From Acidobacteriaceae bacterium (GTDB lineage Bacteria; Acidobacteriota; Terriglobia; Terriglobales; Acidobacteriaceae), in NCBI GenBank assembly GCA_003131315.1, contig PKUV01000140.1, forward strand, positions 1-64,000: a DNA stretch of 64,000 nt, in the 5' to 3' direction. Under the pieces are notes generated by a model. It made no database searches. It saw only the letters and a program-made list of their open reading frames with translations, and had not been told where the DNA came from. The position numbers and the translations under genes were made by a program. Every line of letters starts with the position of its first letter. Position 1 is the stretch's first letter. Of the stretch, positions 47,668 through 55,709 are shown piece by piece.

Positions 47668-48984
47668 TCAGATGCCGCTGGTTGCTTCTTGTGCCCACTG
47701 CAGGGCCTGCCACCAGGTTGACGCGACTTCTTCATCGGGCAGGTGCAATTGTTTGGCGAGTGCGCTCGATTGCGACCACTCACCCGATTCCTGGGCCAGC
47801 ATGAGTTGGTACAGGGGCCGGAGGCTACTATTCTGGCCAAGCAGCGCTGCCTTGGTTTCGCGCTCCACTGGCAGTTGTTCAAGGAGCACATCCATGCTGA
47901 CCTCAAGGATGGCGTCCATAATGGAGAGCAGCCCCATCAGGAACAAATCAGAATTCGATTGCAGCCGGTTGGAGAGCAGTTCGCAAAAACGGGCACGGGC
48001 CAATCCCATCAGCACCAGTTCGCTGCACTTCTGCTCGGCCGCGCCCACGGTGACTACGAGCCGGATCCAACGCCGCATTTCCCGTTCTCCCAGAACGGCC
48101 ATGGCATGGCGGATCGACTTGACTTCGAGGGCAAATCCAAAGAGCGGGGAATTCAGATACCGGAGCAAGCGGTAAGAAATCGAGGGTTCCTGTTTGAGCA
48201 TCCTCTCGAGTTCGCGCATGTCGATTTCCGACCGGGAGACCATTTCGAGCAGCCGCATATAGTGCAAGCGGCTGGCAGGAACTTCGCGGCCGATGACGAG
48301 TTCGGGCCGGCAGAAAAAATATCCCTGGAAATAGACGAATCCCATGTCACGGGCCTGATGAAACTCGTGGGGCGTTTCGAGTTTTTCAGCCAGCATCTTG
48401 CACTTCGGGGACCCAAACCGGCGCATCATGCCAGCCCGTTCTTCCGGCCTGGTTGCCCGGACGTCGATTTTTATGATGTCGGCAAACTCGCAAAGCGGTA
48501 GGCGCGGATCGTTGGGGGCGAAGTCATCGAGGGCGATGAGATAGCCAAACGATTTCAGCCGCTTGCAGGCAGCGATGACGCGGTCTTCGGGCTCAACCGT
48601 CTCCAGAATCTCGGCCACGGTCTGGTGGGGGGGGAGCAAGGTAATCAGATCTTTGAACAGGACCTCACGGGTGCAATTCACGAAGGCGCGGCGATTATCG
48701 CAAAGCGTGTTGATGCCGAAAAGCAGGGAGCTATCCAGTGTGGAGCGGGCCGCAAGTTCCGGGTCGGCGTTGAAGTAGTCTTCAACACCGTTTCGGAAAA
48801 GAATTTCGTATCCGAACACATTCTGCGAGCGGTCAAAAATTGGCTGGCGGGCAACGAAGCGCTGCCCCGGCAGCGCAAGCGAGTGCGATGCGGAGGTTTT
48901 CTCTTTGCCAGGAGCCGGTTTCACCCCTTTTATATCGGCGTAGCCGTGGCGGAACTTCAGGCGAAACTGCGCGGCTGTTATCAT
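47668..48984 (-). CDS. EAL-HDOD domain signalling protein
   Basis: 438 aa; RFVARQPIFDRSQNVFGYEILFRNG (EAL/YuxH-like), QEPSISYRLLRYLNSPLFGFALEVKSIRHAMAVLGEREMRRWIRLV (HDOD). Confidence 0.88.
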   Translation of the reverse strand: MITAAQFRLKFRHGYADIKGVKPAPGKEKTSASHSLALPGQRFVARQPIFDRSQNVFGYEILFRNGVEDYFNADPELAARSTLDSSLLFGINTLCDNRRAFVNCTREVLFKDLITLLPPHQTVAEILETVEPEDRVIAACKRLKSFGYLIALDDFAPNDPRLPLCEFADIIKIDVRATRPEERAGMMRRFGSPKCKMLAEKLETPHEFHQARDMGFVYFQGYFFCRPELVIGREVPASRLHYMRLLEMVSRSEIDMRELERMLKQEPSISYRLLRYLNSPLFGFALEVKSIRHAMAVLGEREMRRWIRLVVTVGAAEQKCSELVLMGLARARFCELLSNRLQSNSDLFLMGLLSIMDAILEVSMDVLLEQLPVERETKAALLGQNSSLRPLYQLMLAQESGEWSQSSALAKQLHLPDEEVASTWWQALQWAQEATSGI

Positions 48985-49552
48985 CCGGGAATAAGGGATT
49001 TACCAACCGGCGCTTGCGGTCGAACCCGGCGCCAGTGCATGCTTCTGGTCCGGTGCAAGCCGGAAACATGCGCCCGGAATTCCAGGGCTTCGGCTCCTGT
49101 AGTGTGGCTGCCGTTCCCGTCCGTTTCTAGTTCGCAGCAGCGCATGGACTGGTTTCAAAAGGGCTTCAGCACCGGCGACATGAAGGGATGCAACACCTTC
49201 GCACAGTGAGGGAAGGTTCGTAGCCCACTTTGGTAATGTCCAGATGTGGAAAACTTAGGGCACTCCCCCCCTTGCGCAGTCGGCGGTTTCATGAGTAACA
49301 TCAAGATGTTCCCAACGGCCATGCTTCCAGGCTGGCCGTTCGCGCCAAATACAACTCCAGGCGCCAAGATAGTTTGAACATCGACAGTTTGAATATCGTT
49401 CTCGAATAGCATCCAGCCGATGTGGGGTTTGGTCTGCCGTTAGCCGGTGTGCAGTGAGCCACGCGTTGCGCCACACCTTAACGTGCCGACCGCACAGGGA
49501 AGACGAAACAATCAGGCCTGTAATCCAGGCCGGGGATTAACAAGAGAAAAAT

Positions 49553-50212
49553 ATGAATGCAGGACCCGGACATCCCTCCGCAGGCGGAGGGAAACACAAA
49601 CGGCGCCATGGACGGCGTCCGCCGAGACGAGGCGCGGGTGGCCCGATGGGCCGCGACCGCCAGGAGCAACAGGGCATTTTTACCGCTCCCATGGATCACA
49701 GCTATCGCGCCAATATGGGCGGCGGCAACGGCAACCGAGGACCGCGACGGCCCGGTTTCTCCGCGTCTTACCCGGTGGTCGATCCTGAGCCTCTGCCCGC
49801 TCCACGAGAGGATGCGGCTTCGCGCGTCTTCGCGTTTGTCGAAGACCTGTTCTTCCTGAGCAAGATTCAGGACACGGGCCGCAAGATGAACGTGAAGGTG
49901 GAGTTCGTGAAAAACGAGAAGGAACTCACCGAGCGGATGAAGAGCAACGGCGAAGAAAAACCTTCCCTGATCATCTTCGACTTGAACAACGCCAATGCCA
50001 AGCCTTTGACGCTCATCCCGAAACTGAAAAGCAAGCTGAAGAAGGGAACGTCGATCATTGGGTTTCTCTCGCACGTGCAGGGCGACTTGAAGCAGAAAGC
50101 GCACGAAGTGGGCTGTGACATGGTATTGCCGCGCTCGGCGTTTTCGCAGAATCTGCCGCAGTTGCTGCGCCGGCATGGTGCCATCGAGGCCGATTCCGGG
50201 GCAGCCGACTAG
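49553..50212 (+). CDS. REC-like protein with disordered basic, glycine-rich N-terminus
   Basis: 219 aa; N-term MNAGPGHPSAGGGKHKRRHGRRPPRRGAGGPMGRD...GGGNGNRGPRRPG; C-term receiver-like KPSLIIFDLNNANAKPLTLIPKL...IIGFLSHVQGDLKQKAHEVGCDMVLPRSAF. Confidence 0.75.
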   Translation: MNAGPGHPSAGGGKHKRRHGRRPPRRGAGGPMGRDRQEQQGIFTAPMDHSYRANMGGGNGNRGPRRPGFSASYPVVDPEPLPAPREDAASRVFAFVEDLFFLSKIQDTGRKMNVKVEFVKNEKELTERMKSNGEEKPSLIIFDLNNANAKPLTLIPKLKSKLKKGTSIIGFLSHVQGDLKQKAHEVGCDMVLPRSAFSQNLPQLLRRHGAIEADSGAAD

Positions 50213-50213
50213 G

Positions 50214-50319
50214 ATTGCAGAAGTCAGAGGTCAGATTGCAGAGGTAAAACCTCTGGCTGCTGCACTGCTGTGTCCACTCATAGGGTTTCACCTCTGAAAT
50301 CTGACCTCTGACCTCTGCA
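50214..50319. repeat. Palindromic AGAGGTCAGATT-family element
   Basis: ATTGCAGAAGTCAGAGGTCAGATTGCAGAGGT ... CACCTCTGAAATCTGACCTCTGACCTCTGCA. Confidence 0.9.
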
Positions 50320-50340
50320 TTCCCCTGATACAATTTCGCC

Positions 50341-51072
50341 GTGTTCCCTCACAAAATTCTGATCATGACGGCGGTCATGGCTATGGCGGCGGTAGCTTCC
50401 GCCCAGACTCCTCCGGTCAGCGCCCAGCCTCCGATAAAAGTAAACGTCATCAACGTGTGCGCACCTTCGACCGAAGAGCAGAAGGAATTATCGTCGGCGC
50501 TGGCCAAGGTACCGGGCAAGCCGGCGTTCAGCAAAGATTATGAAGTGGCTCGCGGGCATTCCACACTCGACCAGAGCACTCCAATCCCCGGTATGCAGCC
50601 CTTACCGCCCGGTGCGGTCTCGGCGGCCGATTGGGTAAGGGTTCGGCGCGAGTTCCCCGGCGCCACCCTGTTCAGCAACGTCCAATACTCGTTGAGCGTG
50701 GATTCGACGAATATGGTGGAGACGCTCGTGCTGCGCGTGCGCGAGCCAAAAGATCTGATGCAGGTCTCGATCGAGGATAGTGCTTCCGCGGTTGCTTCCG
50801 CGACCGCGATGTTGTCCACCAGTACGCCGGTTTCGCGCGTCAAACTGGAGCGCTTTGGAAAATCGTCGGTGGCTCTGGCGCGGTGCTCGGGAGAAGAGGG
50901 AAGTCCGGCGAAGGACCAGAGCGCGTACGAGTCGATCTTCCGCGCCGCCTCTTCGATTATGGAGCGCTATCGCGACGCTCTCGGCGCACGCAAAATGGTG
51001 CCCGAGGAACTGGCTCGCATGGGCGTGGGAACTTCGACCAAGGCGGGCGCCGGCAGCAAGAAGAATCCGTAG
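50341..51072 (+). CDS. Secreted hypothetical protein
   Basis: 243 aa; signal peptide MTAVMAMAAVASAQ; GTG start. Confidence 0.65.
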   Translation: MFPHKILIMTAVMAMAAVASAQTPPVSAQPPIKVNVINVCAPSTEEQKELSSALAKVPGKPAFSKDYEVARGHSTLDQSTPIPGMQPLPPGAVSAADWVRVRREFPGATLFSNVQYSLSVDSTNMVETLVLRVREPKDLMQVSIEDSASAVASATAMLSTSTPVSRVKLERFGKSSVALARCSGEEGSPAKDQSAYESIFRAASSIMERYRDALGARKMVPEELARMGVGTSTKAGAGSKKNP

Positions 51073-51148
51073 GTTGTCCCGCCGGCTTTGCGGTCTGAAG
51101 CGAAATCTATTTTTCAGAATCTATCTACTGACACTGTTTCTTACTACT

Positions 51149-52078
51149 ATGGACATACGCAATGTTGTGATCATGGGCTCCGGATGTGCCGGTCACACCG
51201 CCGCCCTCTACACCGCCCGCGCCAACCTCAAGCCGCTGGTGATCGAAGGCCATGAACCGGGCGGACAATTATCGCTGACCACGTTGGTGGAAAACTTTCC
51301 CGGTTTTCCCGAAGGTATCCAGGGGCCGGAACTGATCGAGAACATGCGCAAGCAGGCGGCGCGCTTCGGCGCCGACTATCAAATGGGCCACGTGGTCAAA
51401 GCCGATTTGAGCAAACATCCGTTCGAGTTAAGCGTCGGCAAAGAGACCATTCAGACCCATACGCTCATCATCGCCAGCGGAGCATCGGCGCGCTGGCTCG
51501 GCCTGCCGAACGAACACGCGCTGATCGGCCACGGTGTTTCTTCCTGCGCTACTTGCGATGGCTTCTTTTTCTCCGGCAAGGAAATTGTGGTGATCGGCGG
51601 CGGCGACTCCGCCATGGAAGAAGCGACATTTCTGACGCGTTTCGCGAGCAAGGTGACACTCATCCATCGTCGCGAACAGTTTCGCGCTTCGAAAATCATG
51701 CTCGATCGCGCACGTTCTAATTCAAAGATCGCCTTTCTCACCGATACCGTGGTGGACGACGTTCTCGATGTCAGCAAGAAGGAAGTCACCGCGCTGCGTC
51801 TGCGCAATCTGAAGAGCGGCGAAAGCTGGGATTTCCCGGCGAGCGCAATGTTTCTTGGGATCGGCCACATCCCGAACGCCAAGATGTTCGAGGGCCAACT
51901 CGAAACCGATGCCGATGGCTACCTGGTGACGCAAAAGAATGTTTTCACGCGAGTGCCGGGTGTGTTCGCGTGCGGCGACGTGCAGGACCGCCGCTACCGC
52001 CAAGCCATTACTGCCGCTGGTTCCGGCTGCATGGCGGCTCTGGAAGTGGAGAAATTTCTGGAGGAGGAAGGGCACTGA
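51149..52078 (+). CDS. trxB: Thioredoxin reductase
   Basis: MDIRNVVIMGSGCAGHTAALYTARANLKPLVIEG; CATCDGFFF redox motif; FACGDVQDRRYRQAITAAGSGCMAALE. Track ORF starts at 50780; true start likely 51149. Confidence 0.96.
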   Translation: MDIRNVVIMGSGCAGHTAALYTARANLKPLVIEGHEPGGQLSLTTLVENFPGFPEGIQGPELIENMRKQAARFGADYQMGHVVKADLSKHPFELSVGKETIQTHTLIIASGASARWLGLPNEHALIGHGVSSCATCDGFFFSGKEIVVIGGGDSAMEEATFLTRFASKVTLIHRREQFRASKIMLDRARSNSKIAFLTDTVVDDVLDVSKKEVTALRLRNLKSGESWDFPASAMFLGIGHIPNAKMFEGQLETDADGYLVTQKNVFTRVPGVFACGDVQDRRYRQAITAAGSGCMAALEVEKFLEEEGH

Positions 52079-52094
52079 CGGCGGATTGTGCATC

Positions 52095-52219
52095 GCTACC
52101 GTCGAAATGCGCTACCACAGAGGTCACAGAGGTACACAGGGATACACAGAGGAAACCCCATGCATATCTTAATTCTCCTCTGTGTTCCTCTGTGCCTCCT
52201 GTGGTTAAGCTTTTGTTCG
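52095..52219. repeat. Palindromic CTACCACAGAGG-family element with extended arms
   Basis: GCTACCGTCGAAATGCGCTACCACAGAGGTCACAGAGG ... CCTCTGTGCCTCCTGTGGTTAAGCTTTTGTTC. Confidence 0.85.
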
Positions 52220-53110
52220 TTCGCGCAACACTTGCTTCCGCGAGGCAACCGGCAGCGTCTCACAAGCGGTCCGCAACACAAGTCGTGGCGCATTTTGCCG
52301 AATTTTGATCAAGTAGGGCACGGTGCGCTTCGGATCGGCTTTGGCCGTCTCGCGCAAAAGCCAGCCCAATCCCTTCTGCACCATGTCGTCTTCGTCATTC
52401 AGCAATTGATTCGAAAGTCGCACGATCTGTTCAAAGAACCGCTGCTCGCGCGCTCCGCGGATCAGCGCCACACACGCCGCGCGCCGCCGCCAACGATTCG
52501 GCGACTTCGCCCAGAGGAAAACCTGGCGGCAACGGGCAGGATCGGCGGCCACCATCGGAGCCAGCAGATAATGCGCCAGCGCGTCGTGATCGGCCCAACT
52601 GGTTACACGGTCGAGCCATGAGGCGAAGAGCTGAAATTCCTTCTCGCCAAAGTTCTTCGTCTGTTTTTCGAGCAGGAGAACAGCCATCGCCTTCTCTGCA
52701 AGAATCCGGCCAGAGAAAAGTTGGTCGGCGACTTGCACCACGAAATCCATGCCCCGTTCTCGGGCGATGCTGCGCCGGAACCGCACCGCAAATTTTCTTA
52801 GTTCAGCCGTGTACCAGCCGCGCGATTGTATTTCTTCCTTGAAAAAGCGTTGCACGTCTTCCGAGTGCGGTGCCGACCCGCCATCCTTCAGCACGCGCCG
52901 GATGTGGTCGGCAATGTAGCTGGGCGTGATTTTGCTGTTGGACATCTTCTCCTCATGCAGCAACGGCGTTCTCCGCCTGTCAGTTTGCGAAGAGTTGCTC
53001 ATGATAAAGGGAGTGCCAAGCGAGTGCTGTGATCTGGCGTCACAGTGATATGGTCGCGGGAGCGGCTTACTTTGTGGGAGGTGTGCCGCCTGTCCGCAGA
53101 GTTTTGTCAT
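52205..53110 (-). CDS. DNA alkylation repair (AlkD-like HEAT-repeat) protein
   Basis: 301 aa (likely start at an internal Met, MSNSKITPSYIADHIRR); SWADHDALAHYLLAPMV, AKSPNRWRRRAACVALI, QKGLGWLLRETAKADP. Confidence 0.82.
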   Translation of the reverse strand: MTKLCGQAAHLPQSKPLPRPYHCDARSQHSLGTPFIMSNSSQTDRRRTPLLHEEKMSNSKITPSYIADHIRRVLKDGGSAPHSEDVQRFFKEEIQSRGWYTAELRKFAVRFRRSIARERGMDFVVQVADQLFSGRILAEKAMAVLLLEKQTKNFGEKEFQLFASWLDRVTSWADHDALAHYLLAPMVAADPARCRQVFLWAKSPNRWRRRAACVALIRGAREQRFFEQIVRLSNQLLNDEDDMVQKGLGWLLRETAKADPKRTVPYLIKIRQNAPRLVLRTACETLPVASRKQVLRERTKA

Positions 53111-54467
53111 AAATCCAAAGCAGCGCCGCGGTGGCTAGGCCGACCGCAGTGACGCTCCACCAGATCCGCGCCGGTTGATGAGTGACTTCTCCGAAGTGGT
53201 GAACCAGGGTGCCGCCAAACCAGCCACCGATCAGCGATCCAATTCCGATCGGCAGGAACGCGAAGCCCATGTAAGTGCCCTGCTGTCCGGGAGGCGCGAG
53301 GCGCGAGATGTATTCGTAATAGCGAGGAGATTGAATGATTTCGCCGAGCGCCAGCACAAACAGGGAAAGCACCGCGCCCCAGAGCGTCGGCCGCAGGGCG
53401 AGGATCACCCACGAAACAGAAGTGATCACCGTGCCCAGAATCACGGCCTGAAATGCGGGGATCTTGCGAGTCAGATAATTCACCGCGAGCGTGAGGCAGA
53501 TCACGGTTAGCCCATCAGTTACCAGGATGATTTCGACGTTAGCGTTGGAGTTGATGTAGCCGTGAATGTAGCCGGGCAAACTGATGTACTGCTGCCAGAA
53601 CACCACCCAGTAGCCGGCAAAAAGCACGAGGAACCACATAAAGCGGCTGATCCCTGCGAGCACGAGAATGAGCAGCGCGCTCCATATCCACCAAGGTATG
53701 GTGTATCTCGGATAGATCAACAAACCGATGCGCAGCACCAGCGCGATCAGCAGCACCGGCAGGACCAGCCTGTAATTGCCCACTACGACGCAGAAGTTCC
53801 GCGCGACCGTCGCGATCGACGGGGGAGGCGCATCCCCGGGCTTGCGCGGTTCGCGGAAGAAGAAGATGACCACAAAGAACATCGCGAAGACGCTGACTGC
53901 CGCAATGCGGTAAACATTCTCAACTCCCAGGTGGCGATGGGCCCAGGAAGCGAATAGCGGTCCAAGGGCTCCGCCGATGTTGACCATTGTGTAGTAAATC
54001 GAGTAGCCGATGGAGCGGACGTTTTCCTTTGAGGCTCGCGCGGTGGTGCCTACCACGCAAGGCTTCACCAGCGAGATGCCGAGCGCGGGGAGGATGAGAA
54101 TGCAGCCGACAAACAATCCCAGCGGCACCGCGTTGCGCACCGGCGCCAGCCATGACGCTCCAATCGATCCGATCAAGAAATAGGCTGCGGCCAGGATGAG
54201 GTAGGCCATCGAAAGAGCGCGGCGAAAGCCGAGGCGATCGGCGGCGGCTCCTCCGAAGATGGCGAGAAACCATACCATGCCACCGAACAAGCCCGTCAGA
54301 GTCCCGGTTTGCTCAGTCGAGAAATTCAGCTTCTCCTGCAGATACAGGGCAAGAGAAGCAAAAGCCCCATAGTAGGAAAGGCGTTCGAATATCTCGGTGA
54401 TGTTTGCGACCCAGAAGGGCCGCTCAAAGCCGGACCGAATTTCCTGCAAACGTTCGGAGAAGGTCAA
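53067..54467 (-). CDS. MFS/POT-family transporter
   Basis: 466 aa; FWVANITEIFERLSYYGAFASLALYLQEKL, multiple TM segments. Confidence 0.88.
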   Translation of the reverse strand: MTFSERLQEIRSGFERPFWVANITEIFERLSYYGAFASLALYLQEKLNFSTEQTGTLTGLFGGMVWFLAIFGGAAADRLGFRRALSMAYLILAAAYFLIGSIGASWLAPVRNAVPLGLFVGCILILPALGISLVKPCVVGTTARASKENVRSIGYSIYYTMVNIGGALGPLFASWAHRHLGVENVYRIAAVSVFAMFFVVIFFFREPRKPGDAPPPSIATVARNFCVVVGNYRLVLPVLLIALVLRIGLLIYPRYTIPWWIWSALLILVLAGISRFMWFLVLFAGYWVVFWQQYISLPGYIHGYINSNANVEIILVTDGLTVICLTLAVNYLTRKIPAFQAVILGTVITSVSWVILALRPTLWGAVLSLFVLALGEIIQSPRYYEYISRLAPPGQQGTYMGFAFLPIGIGSLIGGWFGGTLVHHFGEVTHQPARIWWSVTAVGLATAALLWIYDKTLRTGGTPPTK

Positions 54468-54488
54468 ACATGGCTCCTGATGCTGATT

Positions 54489-54776
54489 TCAGATTTTCAA
54501 ACGCCGCCGGACTTCCTCTGCCGACAAACCCGCCACACGGACCACTTTATTCCGGCTGCTCTGGCCGGCTGCAATAGTAACGGAGGAATGCGGTACCTTC
54601 AAAAATTTTGCGAAAAAATCAATGCAGGCCTCGTTGGCCTTGCCGTCCACAGGAGGGGCGGTGAGGGCGAGTTTCAGCGCGTCGCCTACTTCGCCGGTGA
54701 TGGCATTCTTCTTCGCGCGCGGGTGGACTCTTACCGCGAAGGTCGCGCCGGTGGGCGAATTTTGAATTGCTACCAT
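54489..54776 (-). CDS. DUF167/YggU-family protein
   Basis: 95 aa; FAVRVHPRAKKNAITGEVGDALKLALTAPPVDGKANEACIDFFAKFLKVPHSSVTIAAGQSSRNKVVRV. Confidence 0.92.
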   Translation of the reverse strand: MVAIQNSPTGATFAVRVHPRAKKNAITGEVGDALKLALTAPPVDGKANEACIDFFAKFLKVPHSSVTIAAGQSSRNKVVRVAGLSAEEVRRRLKI

Positions 54777-54886
54777 CGAAAAGCGCTACCACAGGGGCCA
54801 CAGAGGTACACAGGGGAAACCTGACAACATTTCTTAGATTTTCCTCTGTGTTCCTCTGTGGCCCCTGTGGTTAAGCTTTTGCTCTC
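54769..54886. repeat. Palindromic CTACCACAGGGG-family element with extended arms
   Basis: GCTACCATCGAAAAGCGCTACCACAGGGGCCACAGAGG ... CCTCTGTGGCCCCTGTGGTTAAGCTTTTGCTC. Confidence 0.85.
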
Positions 54887-55581
54887 TCCCCGAAGATCGC
54901 CGTCCCGACGCGCACACACGTCGCTCCCTCTTCAATCGCGACTTCGAAATCATGCGACATGCCCATGGAAAGAACAGACGTGCCGATTTTCGGCAGCTCA
55001 CGGGCGGCGATGCTGTCCCGAATCTGACGGAGTTGGCGGAAATAGGGTCGCGAGCCCTCGGGATCTTCTGTGTACGGCGGGACGGTCATCAGGCCGTGAA
55101 TTTTCAGATTTCCCCATCGCGGCCCGCCGCGCAGAATCTGCTCCAGTTCCTCCGAGCCTGGTGCGACTCCGTTTTTTGCCTGCTCGCCACCCACATTGAT
55201 CTCGATCAGGACGGATAACGTCTTGCCCGCGCTTTCCGCGAACGCATTCAGCTTCTCCGCCATCCGCACTGAGTCAACTGAATCCACCGCGTCAAACAAC
55301 TCCGTCGCCTTCGCGGCCTTATTTGTCTGCAGATGTCCGATCAGGTGCCATTCGGCGTCAGGCAAGTCGCGCAGAGCATTCGCCTTTCCGGCAAACTCCT
55401 GCACCCTGTTCTCGCCGAAAACGCGCAGCCCAGCAGCGTACGCATCGCGGATGCTCTCGACCGGAAAAGTCTTGCTCACGGCCATCAGAGTGATGTCAGC
55501 GGGATTGCGCCCGGCACGGCGGGCGGCCGCTGCGATCTGCTCGCGGATCTGCGCGATGTTTTCGGCAATGGACACTGACAA
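54871..55581 (-). CDS. YggS-family pyridoxal phosphate-binding protein
   Basis: 236 aa; ADITLMAVSKTFPVESIRDAYAAGLRVFGENRVQEFAGK, WHLIGHLQTNKA, LSMGMSHDFEVAIEEGATCVRVGTAIFG. Confidence 0.96.
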   Translation of the reverse strand: MSVSIAENIAQIREQIAAAARRAGRNPADITLMAVSKTFPVESIRDAYAAGLRVFGENRVQEFAGKANALRDLPDAEWHLIGHLQTNKAAKATELFDAVDSVDSVRMAEKLNAFAESAGKTLSVLIEINVGGEQAKNGVAPGSEELEQILRGGPRWGNLKIHGLMTVPPYTEDPEGSRPYFRQLRQIRDSIAARELPKIGTSVLSMGMSHDFEVAIEEGATCVRVGTAIFGERAKA

Positions 55582-55709
55582 GATTTAACCACAGCGGACA
55601 CAGAGGAGCACGGAGGAAGGCAACAACGAAGAAGTCAGAATGCAGAAGCAGCACCCGCTCGCACACGCAGGTTTTCACCTCTGCAATCTGACCTCGAACC
55701 TCTGACCTC
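55582..55709. repeat. Composite repeat: single-arm TTAACCACAGCGG unit followed by AGAGGTCAGATT-family palindrome
   Basis: TTTAACCACAGCGGACACAGAGGAGCACGGAGG then GAAGTCAGAATGCAGAAG ... CACCTCTGCAATCTGACCTCGAACCTCTGACCTCA. Confidence 0.8.

Noticed and set aside
49155-49412. 85-aa minus-strand ORF in the gap before the REC-like gene
   Set aside because: No domain, weak start context; coding status not supportable.
46837-50319. Regularly similar AGAGGTCAGATT repeats considered as a CRISPR array
   Set aside because: Copies are palindromic, separated by whole genes and irregular; no short spacers and no cas genes.
4279-55590. TTAA at the ends of CCACAG-family repeats considered as a piggyBac-like TTAA target duplication
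   Set aside because: TTAA is present at only one end of most copies and the other end reads GCTACCAC or CTGTGGTTG, so a duplicated TTAA is not supported.
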